Of a stretch of DNA of 64,000 nucleotides, positions 9,859 to 19,664 are shown one piece after another. The first letter of the stretch is position 1. Each line of letters begins with the position of its first letter. The notes below the pieces were generated by a model, which was not told the DNA's origin, ran no database searches, and worked only from the letters and a program-made list of their open reading frames with translations. Source of the DNA: CAJXJP01 sp964022365 (GTDB lineage: Bacteria; Patescibacteriota; Gracilibacteria; BD1-5; UBA6164). The stretch is from assembly GCA_964022365.1 (NCBI GenBank), contig CAXHZN010000006.1:24224-88223 (forward strand). The letters are read 5' to 3'. A program made the position numbers and the translations under genes.

Positions 9859-9873
9859 GCTTGGGTTTTTAGT
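9829..9873 (+). repeat. MFS 3' end and terminator, direct repeat copy A
   Basis: TTTCAGACAAAGAAAAACC followed by AAGCATAAGCTT and a T run. It encodes the last residues (FRQRKTQA) and the terminator hairpin AACCCAAGC/GCTTGGGTT of the MFS gene. A near-identical copy lies at 11194-11238, so the two copies flank the lipoprotein gene. Confidence 0.75.
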
Positions 9874-9881
9874 TTTTGTAT

Positions 9882-11072
9882 CTATTGAGTTATAAATGGA
9901 CAAATAAATTGTTTTTTCAATTTAGGATCACCAATAAGACACATAGTAATATCAACTTCAACTCTACTTAAATCTTCATTATATACAGTCAAAGTAACTT
10001 CAGAATTAAATATCATTTCAAGACGATTAACTTTAATTTTACCATCTTTAGATTCAAATAATTCCATCTTTTGTGGAGAGCATATAAACTCAGGGCATTC
10101 ATCTGAATCCATTTCTATATAATACTCTCCATCCTCAGGAACCTCTATTTCAATAGTTGAAAAAATGAATGCAGGAGTTTCTGTCCAAGAATCTTTAGTA
10201 TAATATGGAGAAGTTAAGACTAACTGTCGAAATTCTCTTTTAAAAGTAGATTGATTAGGTATTTTTATACTCATTTCTCTATACCCATCATAGTATTGAA
10301 TACTCTCAAAACTTACCCCTTGATCAATTACATTCCATGTTATTTCCCCTGTAATAGATAAAAAACGTACATAATAATTACGTACTTCATCAGGGAGGAA
10401 GTAAAAATTTTCATTAAAAAATATCTCTACGATACCAGTACCAAACCTTCCAACTTCAGTAGAACCAACTAGATAATTATCTTGTGTAAACACTTCTGCA
10501 CGATATATATTCTGGATATTTTGATCACCACTTAATTTAAATGTAACAGAATTTACATACTGTGATACACCAGCTACTATTGGTTTAATAGAAAAATCTA
10601 ACTCAGGTTTTTGATATATGAACTTCACATTCCAAGTATTTTTATCAGCATAATAAATAGTATTATTTGATATGAAGTTATCTAACCATACATATAATTC
10701 TTCACTATCAGATTGCTGAATTGAGAGTATTACATTATCATTTGATGAAAGACTTATATCAATTTCTCCCCAATCATTAAATGTATGTTCTACTGAATTA
10801 ACGATTAAAGATACTTGCTCAGGTATACGAGAAAAACCAAATGACAAATGTTCTATTCCTTGTTCTGGTACGGTTATTTCAATGATATAGCAACTACTTT
10901 CTACTATACATTCAGACTCTATTTGAACGAACTCTATCACTGGTTTTTCAACTTCCACAATTACTTCTTTTTCAACTTCCTTGATGACTTCCACTTCTTT
11001 TGTATCCGTACCACCACAGGCAGTTAAGAATAATAAAGTAGAAATAATCACAGTTTTTAAAAATAATTTCAT
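9882..11072 (-). CDS. Secreted lipoprotein, probably acquired from a standard-code donor
   Basis: A 396-residue lipoprotein. The signal peptide MKLFLKTVIISTLLFLTACG carries a clear lipobox (LTAC, lipidated Cys at residue 19), followed by a Glu/Val/Lys-rich linker and a long region predicted to be beta-rich. Cys pairs such as CIVESSC may form disulfides. It has no in-frame TGA over its whole length and uses GGN for every glycine, unlike both neighbours. A strong GGAGG site lies a few nt before ATG 11072, and a consensus promoter is at 11151-11178. Stop is TAG. Flanking direct repeats suggest insertion. Ligand or function unknown. Confidence 0.85.
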   Translation of the reverse strand: MKLFLKTVIISTLLFLTACGGTDTKEVEVIKEVEKEVIVEVEKPVIEFVQIESECIVESSCYIIEITVPEQGIEHLSFGFSRIPEQVSLIVNSVEHTFNDWGEIDISLSSNDNVILSIQQSDSEELYVWLDNFISNNTIYYADKNTWNVKFIYQKPELDFSIKPIVAGVSQYVNSVTFKLSGDQNIQNIYRAEVFTQDNYLVGSTEVGRFGTGIVEIFFNENFYFLPDEVRNYYVRFLSITGEITWNVIDQGVSFESIQYYDGYREMSIKIPNQSTFKREFRQLVLTSPYYTKDSWTETPAFIFSTIEIEVPEDGEYYIEMDSDECPEFICSPQKMELFESKDGKIKVNRLEMIFNSEVTLTVYNEDLSRVEVDITMCLIGDPKLKKQFICPFITQ

Positions 11073-11150
11073 GTGCACCTCCAGTGCTTTTATTTGTGTT
11101 TTGGTCATAAAAACTATATTTTATGACACTTAAAAAATTTAAGTAAATTA

Positions 11151-11178
11151 AATATAAAATATTTTAATAAAATGTCAA
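11151..11178 (-). promoter_or_regulatory. Consensus promoter of the lipoprotein gene
   Basis: TTGACA (11173-11178), 16-nt spacer, TATATT (11151-11156) on the minus strand, about 80 nt before the start codon. Confidence 0.7.
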
Positions 11179-11193
11179 ACTAATGTTTTCTCT

Positions 11194-11238
11194 TTTTCAG
11201 ACAAAGAAAAAACCAAGCGTAAGCTTGGTTTTTTAATT
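11194..11238 (+). repeat. Terminator direct repeat copy B
   Basis: TTTTCAGACAAAGAAAAAAC followed by CAAGCGTAAGCTTGG and a T run: a copy of the MFS gene end at 9829-9873 with a few substitutions, one of which (A to G) falls in the hairpin loop. It follows no coding region here, so it looks like a duplication created when the 1.3-kb lipoprotein segment arrived. Confidence 0.75.
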
Positions 11239-11560
11239 TTTAGGAGAAAAACTATAATTGTTATGGTCTCACTCAATACAACACTTGAGTGAGTAAGACC
11301 TAGATTATGTTCCACTTCATATTTTTCGTTTCCTTATTTTTTTGATTTTGAGGAATCCTCATTCCTGTTTTATCGCCACCGGCAGAAAAATCGCTAAATA
11401 ATATATAGGTTGTTTAAGTTTTGCCGTCGCATAACATTATCCTTATTTAAAATTTTCAGGGTGAAATTAATATCAGAATAATGAAAAGATTTTTAATTCG
11501 CTGATATCAATTAAATAATTTATAATTATTTTTAAAATAAAGTCAAACTTTTTCTTGAAG
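11239..11560. other. Non-coding stretch with an inverted repeat
   Basis: No convincing gene on either strand. The stretch is less AT-rich than its surroundings. At about 11263-11301 an inverted repeat pairs GGTCT-CACTCAA with TTGAGTG-AGACC. A short frame from ATG 11262 (44 codons with UGA read as Gly) has no recognisable content. It lies between two apparently imported genes and is probably part of the same foreign segment. Confidence 0.4.
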
Positions 11561-11615
11561 TTTGAGATTTTTTTTATATTATAGTTTTACTTGTGAAAAA
11601 TTTGAGGGTAAAATT

Positions 11616-11945
11616 ATGGAGACTAATCTCGAAAAATATTTCTTTGAATTAATTATAAAATCAATTTCTTCAATTGATGGTATTACAAAAGCCTGGGTTA
11701 AACCAACAGCTGGAAGTGAATCTGAAATTCATTTTACAAAACTTACAGAGCTTGAAGCAAATCAAGTTACTAAGTTTGTGCAAAATTGTTTATTAATTTG
11801 CGGTACAGATACAAAGTTACTCAACTTTCAAGTAAAAAAACAAGGATCTAGATCTGGAGTTCGAGGTATTGATATTCCTCTAAATTTTGATAATCAAGAG
11901 CAAAAAGATAAATACCTTGAGTACAGGAATCAACTTTTAGCATGA
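11616..11945 (+). CDS. Small hypothetical protein with an apparent TGA stop
   Basis: A 109-residue charged protein starting METNLEKYFFELIIKS; ATG 11616 is preceded by GAGGG with 8-nt spacing. In the standard code it ends at TGA 11943-11945, and a terminator (11971-11997) follows. If UGA is read as glycine, translation continues through the terminator hairpin to TAG 12009-12011, beyond the expected 3' end of the mRNA. The coding part has no internal TGA. The best reading is a gene acquired from a standard-code organism whose stop has not yet been converted. Function unknown. Confidence 0.65.
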   Translation: METNLEKYFFELIIKSISSIDGITKAWVKPTAGSESEIHFTKLTELEANQVTKFVQNCLLICGTDTKLLNFQVKKQGSRSGVRGIDIPLNFDNQEQKDKYLEYRNQLLA

Positions 11946-11970
11946 AATGTTATTTCTGTACAATTATCTA

Positions 11971-11997
11971 AAAACGTAGCATTTGCTGCGTTTTTTT
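11971..11997 (+). terminator. Terminator directly after the TGA-ended gene
   Basis: AACGTAGC and GCTGCGTT pair around ATTT (one G-U), followed by T7. Its position supports TGA 11943 as the original stop. Confidence 0.75.
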
Positions 11998-12066
11998 ATT
12001 GAAAATATTAGACAAATAAAAAAGATATAAAAAATAATTTTTACATCTTTTTTTGCTTTATGAAAT

Positions 12067-12141
12067 TGGTATCGCCACGGAGAATCGAACTCCGGTTGCC
12101 TGGATGAAAACCAGGAGTCCTAACCACTAGACGATGGCGAC
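12067..12141 (-). tRNA. tRNA-Glu (anticodon TTC)
   Basis: A 75-nt cloverleaf with encoded CCA. Anticodon arm CCTGG-TTTTCAT-CCAGG gives anticodon TTC; T arm CCGGAG-TTCGATT-CTCCG; acceptor GTCGCCA pairs with TGGCGAT (G1-U72 wobble). It closely resembles bacterial tRNA-Glu. Confidence 0.95.
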
Positions 12142-12167
12142 TCACTCGTTTTTCTTAAAGCAAATGT

Positions 12168-12194
12168 ATTTTATTTATTTTGAGAAAAAGTCAA
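12168..12194 (-). promoter_or_regulatory. Promoter of tRNA-Glu
   Basis: TTGACT (12189-12194) and TAAAAT (12168-12173) with a 15-nt spacer on the minus strand. A second TTTTGACTTT copy lies about 20 nt further upstream. Confidence 0.55.
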
Positions 12195-12285
12195 AACTTT
12201 TTTTGGAAAAAAGTCAAAATTCTTTCTTGTAATTTTATAATTTTGCGATAAAGTAGGGAAAATATAAATATTATAATTTCATTGA

Positions 12286-13050
12286 ATGTATAAAATATTA
12301 TTCGTAAGCGCACTAAATACTGAGTTAAAAATAGTAAAACAAGAAATAAAAAAAATTTCTATCAAAGATTTTGAAATTGATTTTTTTGCACATTGAGTAG
12401 GGAATTATTCTACGATTTTACAGCTGACTAAAACATTATCTCAAAAAAAATATGATTTTGTCATAAATATTTGAGTGTGTGGACATAATCTTAGTGAAAA
12501 ACCTGAGCTTATACAAGTTGCTCATAGTTATAACTTGGCAAACAAAAAAGAAATTATTTACCCTATAGTTTTAGAATTTGCTCCTCTCAAATCAATAATT
12601 TGTAGTGAAGTGCCAGTGTTTGATCCTAAAATATTATGAGAAAATAATTTTGTTGATATGGAATCTTACGGATTTGAAAAAGTGTGTGAGAGTTTTAAAG
12701 TAGCAAGAATATCTCTGAAAGTTCCTGTTGATAAAGTCTGAGATGAAACGAAAAATTTTGATATTTCTTATGCTCAATGATTATTAGAAAAAAATATCGA
12801 TTATGAAAAATTATGTGAGAAAATAAAAAAATATTTAGAGAAACTTCCAAAAAAATATAATCCTGAAAAATATAGTGAATTATTTTCATTTACATTTAGT
12901 GAAAAAATTATTTTTGAAAAATGGTATTATAAATTTGTATCTCTCTTTGTCTGAGAAGATTTTGAAGATTTTTTTCAAGAAAATAAACATTTACAAAAAA
13001 AGAAATTTTTAGAAGCTTTAAAAAATAAATTATCAGAATATAAAATATAA
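12286..13050 (+). CDS. Nucleoside phosphorylase/MTAN-like protein
   Basis: A 254-residue protein with the purine nucleoside phosphorylase/MTA-SAH nucleosidase fold. Visible blocks: ILFVSALNTELKIVKQE at the N-terminus, FAHGVGNYST (ribose-binding region), DFVINIGVCGH (glycine-rich strand) and FVDMESYGFEKVC, where the ME pair is the usual ribose-hydroxyl ligand. The C-terminal 80 residues are Lys-rich, helical and not typical. Key glycines are UGA. It begins a tight operon with the radical SAM and SDR genes (6-nt gap, then overlap). The exact substrate is uncertain. Confidence 0.75.
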
Positions 13051-13056
13051 AAAATC

Positions 13057-14031
13057 ATGATTATCTACGTAGAAAAACAAGCAAAAGATTATCCTCAAAC
13101 ACAAAAAATATTACAGAAATATAAAAATGCTTCTGTGATTTTTATTGAGCATTATAAAAATATTTTTGATAAAAATTTTGAAAATTTAAGTGTTCAAAAA
13201 TCTATCATTATTGCAAAACTTGATTCTCCAGCCGTGACTGAAGCTCCAGCTTGATATGGTCATACCAAACAAGCATATTTTTTCAAAACCAGTTTAAATT
13301 GTGTATTTGACTGTAGTTACTGTTTTTTAAAATGAGCATTTAAAAATGATAACATGGTATTTTTTGTAAATTACGATGATATTAAACAACAAATTTCTGA
13401 TAAAATTGTTGAACTCAAAAATTCTGGAATCCAAGAAGAAATTTGGTTTTATTCATCTGATTACAGTGATATTCAAGGAATGGATATAATCTCTTGATTT
13501 AACCAAGAATTTATACCATTTTTTGATGAATTTGAATGAGTAAAAATGGAAGTGAGAACCAAAGCTTGAAATGTGCAATCACTTTTAGATCTATGATTTG
13601 CTCCAAAAAATACTGAAATAGCTTTTTCTCTTAATCCACAATCTTTAATAGAAAAATATGAGTCTGGTACTGCCACTCTTCAAAATAGAATGAAAGCAAC
13701 AAATCTTTTATTAGAACATAATTTTACAGTTTGATTACGTTTTTTACCATTATTGCCGGTAAAAAATTATAAAGAAATCTATCAAGAATTTATAAATGAA
13801 ATGAAGCAAGAAATAAATTTTTGCGATATTGCTTCTACTTTTGCTTCAGGATTATTATTTACGAAACGTGATTATAATACTATTCTAAAAAAATATCCAG
13901 ATTTAGATATTTTACATTTATTAGAATTAGAAAACGATGACTTTTATAGAGAAGCGAGGGAAGTAAGAGATACTTTTTACACTATGTTCAAAAATTTAGA
14001 TAATAAATGTTTGTTATGTCTGGAAAATTAA
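13057..14031 (+). CDS. Radical SAM protein, spore photoproduct lyase-like
   Basis: A 324-residue radical SAM enzyme. The 4Fe-4S cluster motif is CVFDCSYCFLKGAF, that is CxxxCxxC with the GAF-like tail seen in SplB-type spore photoproduct lyases and their relatives. The later block KMEVRTKAGNVQSLL and AFSLNPQSLIEKYE also match SplB-like proteins. In a non-sporulating CPR cell a DNA photoproduct role is possible but unproved. It is 6 nt after the nucleoside phosphorylase-like gene, and the SDR gene starts inside its last codons (16-nt overlap). Confidence 0.78.
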
Positions 14032-14642
14032 AAAATATACTTATCACATGAAGTTCATCAGGTATTTGAAAATCTCTAAAAAATAATTTTCAAGAAGATT
14101 ATAATATTATTTGAGTATCTAGAACATGAGAAAATGATATAAATTTAGATCTATGAGATACCTCAAATCTAGAGAAAATTTCTGATTATTTAGAAAAAAA
14201 TAATATTTTATTGGATACTCTGATTTTAAACGCTTGAATTTGATTTTTTGATGAATTTTGAAAAATTTCAGATGAAGATTATATAAAAATGTTAGATGTA
14301 AATTTAAAATCTCCTATAATTCTGACTCAAAAATTACTTCCATATGTATCACAAAAAGCAAAAATTATATTTATTTGAAGTATTTGTTCAAAAAAATTTA
14401 TGAAATACTGAGCTGTATATCAAGCAACTAAATTTGGTATAAGATGATTTGCTGGAAGCTTAAAAAATGAACTCAAATGAAAAAAAATCCATTTAATAAA
14501 TCCTAAAATAGTTGAAACGAATTTTCATAATAATTCTCATATTGCTATGGATATTCATCAAAAAACCGAAATTTGAGATATTTTAACAACGGTAGAAAAT
14601 ATTCTATCTTGAAATGAAACTCGTTTTGAAATAGATCTATAA
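14016..14642 (+). CDS. Short-chain dehydrogenase/reductase
   Basis: A 208-residue classical SDR. The nucleotide-binding motif TGSSSGIG is at the N-terminus, with its first and last Gly encoded by UGA (14049 and 14067 region), among the clearest code evidence here. NAG is present as LILNAGIGFF, and the catalytic pair YxxxK as VYQATKFG. The protein is shorter than the usual 250 residues. The ATG lies 16 nt inside the radical SAM gene, implying translational coupling. Substrate unknown. Confidence 0.88.
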
Positions 14643-14670
14643 GTTTCAACTCAATTTTATATAAAAATAT

Positions 14671-14725
14671 AATATCTGAAAAAATACTTCTATATTTATT
14701 TTTTCATTTGCAGATATTTTTTTTT
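14671..14725 (+). terminator. Long-loop terminator
   Basis: AATATCTGAAAAAAT and ATTTTTTCATTTGCAGATATT can pair with a long loop, followed by T9; it ends the three-gene operon. Confidence 0.5.
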
Positions 14726-14762
14726 AGATACAATGCACCTAATATTTTTTATTCATATATAA

Positions 14763-16361
14763 ATGAAATTCCCAAACAAAAAACAAAAATTATTTTTTCA
14801 GAAACATAAAAAGAAATTTTATACTCTTTTTGGAGTTATTATTATCTTAATAGTTTTGTATATTATTTTATTAACTCAAGCGAAAAGACTAGAAACTCTT
14901 GCTACTTTTCCTGGTGTGAGAATCAATGTTCAAGATGTTGTTGGACATGTGAAAGCTGACTTTGAATTTGAAGAAATAAATATTTCTGATTCACAATGAA
15001 ATAATATAAATGGTTTATATTTAGACAATAATGCAGAAAAAACGGTCTACTATTTTCATGGAAATGGAGGACCTTTAAATTATTTTTATTCTGAAGTTCA
15101 ATATATTTGAGATTTAGGCTATAACGTAATGGCATACGATTATCCTGCTTATGGAAAATCTACATGATTTCCGTATAAAGAAAATGTAGAAGAATTTTCA
15201 AATACTTTTTTTAATTATATAAAAGAAGAAAAAAATATTGATTCTGACGAATTAATTATTTGGGGATATTCTGTCTGAACAGCTGTAGCAACAGATTTTG
15301 CTTCTAAAAATGATTTTGAAAAATTAGTTTTAGTTTCTCCATTTGCTTCTCGTTATGACATGAGTAAAAGTTTCCTTTGAATGCCAATTCAAAAGTTATT
15401 ATTTCAAGAAAATTCATTTAATACTCTAGAATTAGTACAAAATTTTGATAAACCAGTTTTAATGGTTCATGGAAATCAGGATAATATTGTTAGTTTTGAT
15501 CAAGGAAAAAATGTCTATGAAAATTATGGAAATTCTTCTGAATTTAATCAAAAATATTTTGTAGAAATTGATGGATACGGACATAATATTATTTTGGATG
15601 TATATGGAAATGCTCTACAAACAAAATTTTTAGAATTTTTAGAAACATCAAAAATTTCTGGAGAACAAAAATATTTTATGCTCGATGCTAAAAATAAAAA
15701 ATTATGGGAGGATCAAGCCAGCAGTTATAAAAATATATTTTTGGCAGACTTAAAATCAGACTCGTCTATTACGAAGTTCGTAAATAGTAAAGTTTCTTTT
15801 AACAACAAAGCCTATGTGCCGAGTAATTTAGTGAAATTTTCATCTCAATATGTAGCAGATTGAAAATGATATGGAACGCTTAGAGCTGATATTATTCCTC
15901 AACTTGAATCTTTGGCAAAGGCATTTTATGAAGAATTTAACACAAAATTACTTATCAATTCTTCGTATAGATCATACGCATATCAAAAAGGAATAAAAAA
16001 TAGAGGTTGTCCAGATAATTTATGTGCAAAAGCATGATTTTCAGAACACCAATCTGGTTTAGGTTTTGATATTTTTTCAATTTCAAATCAATATACTTGG
16101 AAAAACAATGCTAAATTATGGAGTTATTACACGTGGCTTGATACTCAAGCTCATAAATATGGTTTTCATAATACCTATCAAAAAGGGCTACAAATAGACT
16201 GATATGAAATAGAACCTTGGCATTGGAGATATTTATGAGTTGATCTATCTACCTATTTACATGAAAATAATATTACTATTGCAGAATTTTATTATCAACA
16301 AAATAATAAAATAAATGCTCAATCTCAATGAGACATAATTGCTGAAAAATTATTAAAATAA
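14763..16361 (+). CDS. Fusion: alpha/beta hydrolase plus VanY-type carboxypeptidase
   Basis: A 532-residue envelope protein. Residues about 19-40 form a membrane anchor. Residues about 85-300 are an alpha/beta hydrolase: oxyanion region YFHGNGGPLNYF, nucleophile elbow WGYSVGTAVA, acid in MVHGNQDNIV and a late His in GYGHNII. Residues about 370-500 are a peptidase M15B/VanY (D-Ala-D-Ala carboxypeptidase) domain with SSYRSYAYQ, the zinc block SEHQSGLGFDIF and EPWHWRYLG. UGA supplies glycines in both halves. The fusion probably acts outside the membrane on cell-wall peptides and an ester or amide; whether the wall is its own or another cell's is open. Confidence 0.85.
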
Positions 16362-16392
16362 AAAAACGAATTGGAAACAATTCGTTTTTTTT
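16361..16392. terminator. Bidirectional terminator
   Basis: AAAACGAATTG/CAATTCGTTTT hairpin with GAAA loop and T runs on both strands, between convergent genes. Confidence 0.8.
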
Positions 16393-17308
16393 ATTTTTCT
16401 CATAACATATTAAATATTTCTTCTATATCATCAACTTGTTCAAACATTTCTTTTTTTGATTTTAATTCTATTTTTAAATATTTTACTAATCAAATAGCTT
16501 GTTTAGAAGATAGTTTTTCTTCTAAAGCATCTAATTTTATGATAATAGTTTCTAATTTTTCTAATTTTTTTTCTGTTGCTATTTTTTGTTTTTCTAAACT
16601 TCAAACAAGAGAATTTACTGCACTATCTGCTCTTTTTTTCATTACTCTATCGAGCATATATTCTTCTGAAATTTCTTCTTTTTCAAGTTTTTCATCATCG
16701 TCATCATCAGATGAATTATTTTTTCTATCATTATATGCTTCTTGTTTTGAAATAACTTCTTTTGCATCACAAGAATTTACTTTTTTCCAACCTGTTTTTA
16801 CGCTACAAGGAGTAGAAAATTCTCTACATTCTCAAGTCACTGGATGGTATGCTGGTTGAATCATTTGAATACAATTTTCTACAGGTTTTTTTTCATATTC
16901 TTTTTCTTGTTGATAGGCTGCAAGTTTTTCAACATTACTACATACGATTGATTCATCAGTTTTCACTACACATACTCTAAAATACCCAACTTTAGTAGAC
17001 CAATCTTTAAATGTATTCTCATCATCTTGAGCACTCATTCCAACAAATACCGTAGTATCATTTGGATAAACTGGATTATCATGTGTATAAGATTTTACTA
17101 ATTTATAATATTTAAAATCAGATTTTTCATATTCATTCCAGTTTGCTTCAACTTCATAATCATCTCTTGAGATTTCAAAATCTAATTCATTTGAATAAGT
17201 AATTTTTTTCTCAGTTTCTTTATATTCTTTTGTTGTATCTTTATATTCAGCAGATACTCAAACAAATAAAAAACCACAAATAGTTAAGATTCCTAATAAT
17301 TTTTTCAT
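16391..17308 (-). CDS. Secreted hypothetical protein with C-terminal coiled coil
   Basis: A 305-residue protein with a Sec signal peptide (MKKLLGILTICGFLFVGVSA). The mature N-terminal part (to about residue 190) is predicted to be beta-rich with several Cys residues, including ECREFSTPC, suggesting disulfides. An acidic linker with five consecutive Asp (about 199-206) leads into a long Lys/Glu/Leu-rich coiled coil. UGA-Gly is used only a few times. No family recognised; probably a surface or periplasm-like protein. Confidence 0.75.
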
Positions 17309-17430
17309 ATTAATAATATTAATAATATATTACTCTAAAATTATAATATTTTTTAGTAAGTTTTCAAATATATTTACTTGTCATATAGTTTTTTTTCAAT
17401 ATGATACAGAAAAATTTATTAAAAAATATT

Positions 17431-18117
17431 ATGGCAAAAGTAAATAGAATACAAAATAGACAAAAAACAGGTCCTAAAGTCTGATTTCATAGAAAGAAAA
17501 AAACTCAAAGAGGGCAATACATAATACGTGATGATTATGCAATTAAAGCAAAAAAAGCATGATTTAGAGCGAGAAGTATTTACAAACTTTTAGAAATGCA
17601 AGAACGTTTTGAGCTGATTCAACCTGATTATTCTGTAATCGATATTTGATGTGCTCCGGGAAGTTTTTTACAAGCGATTAGAAATATTGTAAGAGAAAAA
17701 ACAATTATTTGAGTAGATTTAAAACCTGTAACACCATTTTCATATCCAAATGTTTCAACAATTGTTTGCGATATTTTTGACTATGATAAACTTTCAAAAG
17801 AAGTAATAGATATAGTCGGTGACGACCAATTTGATTTAATCACGTCTGATATTGCTCCTAATACAACTGGAAGATTTGACATTGATCAATATGCTTCAGT
17901 AGAACTTAATATTGAAATTTGTAAATTTAGTGATTGGTTTCTCAAAGAATGAGGAAATATGATTTTAAAAGTTTTTAAATGAGAAGACTTTAATGATTTA
18001 GCACAACAAGTAAAAAAGAGATTTGATAATATGACAACGTATAAACCTCTTGCTTGTCGTGATTCTTCACACGAAGAATACATCATCTGTTGGTGAAAAA
18101 AACATGTTGCAAAATAA
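17431..18117 (+). CDS. rlmE: RlmE/FtsJ family RNA 2'-O-methyltransferase
   Basis: A 228-residue FtsJ/RlmE enzyme, the family that 2'-O-methylates U2552 of 23S rRNA. The SAM loop IDIGCAPGSFLQ has its first Gly as UGA. The catalytic K-D-K-E tetrad is present: Lys in ARSIYKLLE, Asp in TSDIAPN, Lys in MILKVFKG, Glu in SSHEEYIIC. A Lys/Arg-rich N-terminal tail of about 45 residues precedes the fold. An in-frame ATG at 17401 would add 10 residues; I prefer 17431 because MAKVNRI begins the basic tail. No Shine-Dalgarno site. Confidence 0.9.
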
Positions 18118-18146
18118 AAAAAAATCCCGTACGGGATTTTTTTTTT
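18116..18146. terminator. Bidirectional terminator
   Basis: AAATCCCGTACGGGATTT is a perfect palindrome with A and T runs, between convergent rlmE and the 90-residue membrane protein gene. Confidence 0.85.
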
Positions 18147-18417
18147 AATGGGCATCAATTTCTTGCATAATTTGATCTTCAATATCTTTTTGAATAGCAA
18201 TTTGACGGATAAAATCTTTTCTTTTTTTTGCTTTTCTTGCTCTAATAAATTCTGTATATAAAATATTTATTGTAGGAATAATATAAAGTAAATGACTTAT
18301 TATTATCAATAAAAGTACACAAAAGATCCCTAAAGAAATAGGGGAGATCTCTTGAAGTAATAATATATTTAGGAATATATCATTCGGAGTATTGTATTTG
18401 TATTCAAATCCGTTCAT
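18145..18417 (-). CDS. Small membrane protein
   Basis: A 90-residue protein with one long or two short hydrophobic segments at about residues 25-55, then a Lys/Arg-rich and acidic helical tail. No UGA. It follows the sortase gene by 23 nt on the same strand, so it is probably cotranscribed with it. Function unknown. Confidence 0.6.
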   Translation of the reverse strand: MNGFEYKYNTPNDIFLNILLLQEISPISLGIFCVLLLIIISHLLYIIPTINILYTEFIRARKAKKRKDFIRQIAIQKDIEDQIMQEIDAH

Positions 18418-18440
18418 CCGATTTTTTTAATAATTAAATT

Positions 18441-19409
18441 TTATAATTCTTCTACTAATTCACCAGTAACAATTAATCTATTGAGAGTTGTTCCAATTGG
18501 CCAACAAGTCATAAGAGTGATTTCAGCCTTATTATCATTTCTTTTTAAAACACTTGTATCACCTGGAGTGATTACATTTTTTTCTCTAATAACATATTTA
18601 TATTTTTTTTGATTGTAATAAATAATTACTTCATCATCAAATGATACATTATCCAACAGTGCAAAAACATCATTATAATCTCATTTAATCCAAGGAAAGT
18701 TTGATGAATGTCCAAAGATAAATGAATTTCCTTTTTCACCAGGTTTTGCGCTCCCAGGGTAACGGATAACTCCATTTTCTAATTCTTTCATGAAGATATT
18801 ATTTAAATCGTTATCATCTTCTAAAACTCTATTTTTAATTTCTACTAGAGGAATATTTTTCCCAATTTTTGGTATTATAATTCTATTTTGATATGGAGCA
18901 ATATCAATTTCCATTCCAACTCCGTTTTCTTCAGAGATTTCAAGTAAATGTTTAACAGAATTTTTTGTTTTAACAGAATCTTTATCATCTTCAATAAACG
19001 TTTTTTGTTGAATGAACTCATCTTGAATTTTTTCTTTAATATTTGCAGCTTCAACAGATGAGATTAAACCTCTACTTTGATTTTCTAATTCTTCTGCATT
19101 AATATAACTCATTGCAATATTATAATATGCAGAATAATTTGTAGAAACTAATAGTACACCAAAAATTAAAGAGGTAGTAAGAGCATAACGAAGTGTAAAA
19201 AACAGTACTGATAAACCTTTTGATAGAAGAGTTTTTGGTGCTTTATTTTTTGCTTCATAAGCAAGAATTTCTTTTTTTACTTCTGGAGTAACAGCAGCAA
19301 CTAAAATAGTTTCTTCTTTTTTATCTTCAACAATATTATCATTATCAATCAAGTTTTCTAATTCTAAAATTAAAGAATCATTATTTGTATTTTGTTTTTT
19401 GTTTTCCAT
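18441..19409 (-). CDS. Sortase
   Basis: A 322-residue transpeptidase with a long acidic cytoplasmic N-terminus, a membrane anchor at about residues 70-90 and a C-terminal sortase domain. The catalytic residues are visible: His in FIFGHSSNF (about 238), Cys in TLMTCWP (about 303) and Arg in TTLNRLIV. The domain is one frame only if TGA at 18678-18680 (minus strand) is Gly. Sortases attach LPxTG-like proteins to peptidoglycan or polymerise pili, implying a monoderm surface. No substrate with a clear LPxTG tail was seen in this window. Confidence 0.9.
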
Positions 19410-19491
19410 AAGAACCCGGTTAAATTTTTATTTTTGTTTTTGTAATTTCTTTACTAAGTTAATAGTATCATATCAAAAAATTTAATGCAAA

Positions 19492-19617
19492 AATTCTAAG
19501 GGCATTTTTATTGAAAAACACTTGCTAAATATACATTTTATCGTATCGTATTAAATTTTAAAATTTAAGGATTCTAAGAACATTTTCCCGAAAAATACTT
19601 GCTAAATTCACATTTTT
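19492..19617 (+). repeat. Imperfect tandem repeat with promoter-like boxes
   Basis: Two copies of about 50 bp (19492-19540 and 19569-19617) share ATTCTAAG..CATTTT...GAAAAA.ACTTGCTAAAT...ACATTTT. Each contains TTGCTA, and the second is followed by TATATT after 16 nt, a plausible promoter for the Nudix gene at 19665. Confidence 0.5.
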
Positions 19618-19664
19618 TGGTATATTGAAAATAGATTTTATCAGATGTGATTATTTATAACCTT

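Noticed and set aside
11262..11396. A 44-codon frame starting with MVSLNTTLEG
   Set aside because: No recognisable sequence, overlaps an inverted repeat, and no good start signal at the right distance.
16371..16859. A 162-codon plus-strand frame
   Set aside because: It is antisense to the secreted coiled-coil protein on the minus strand and only reflects its Glu/Lys codons as Ser/Phe.
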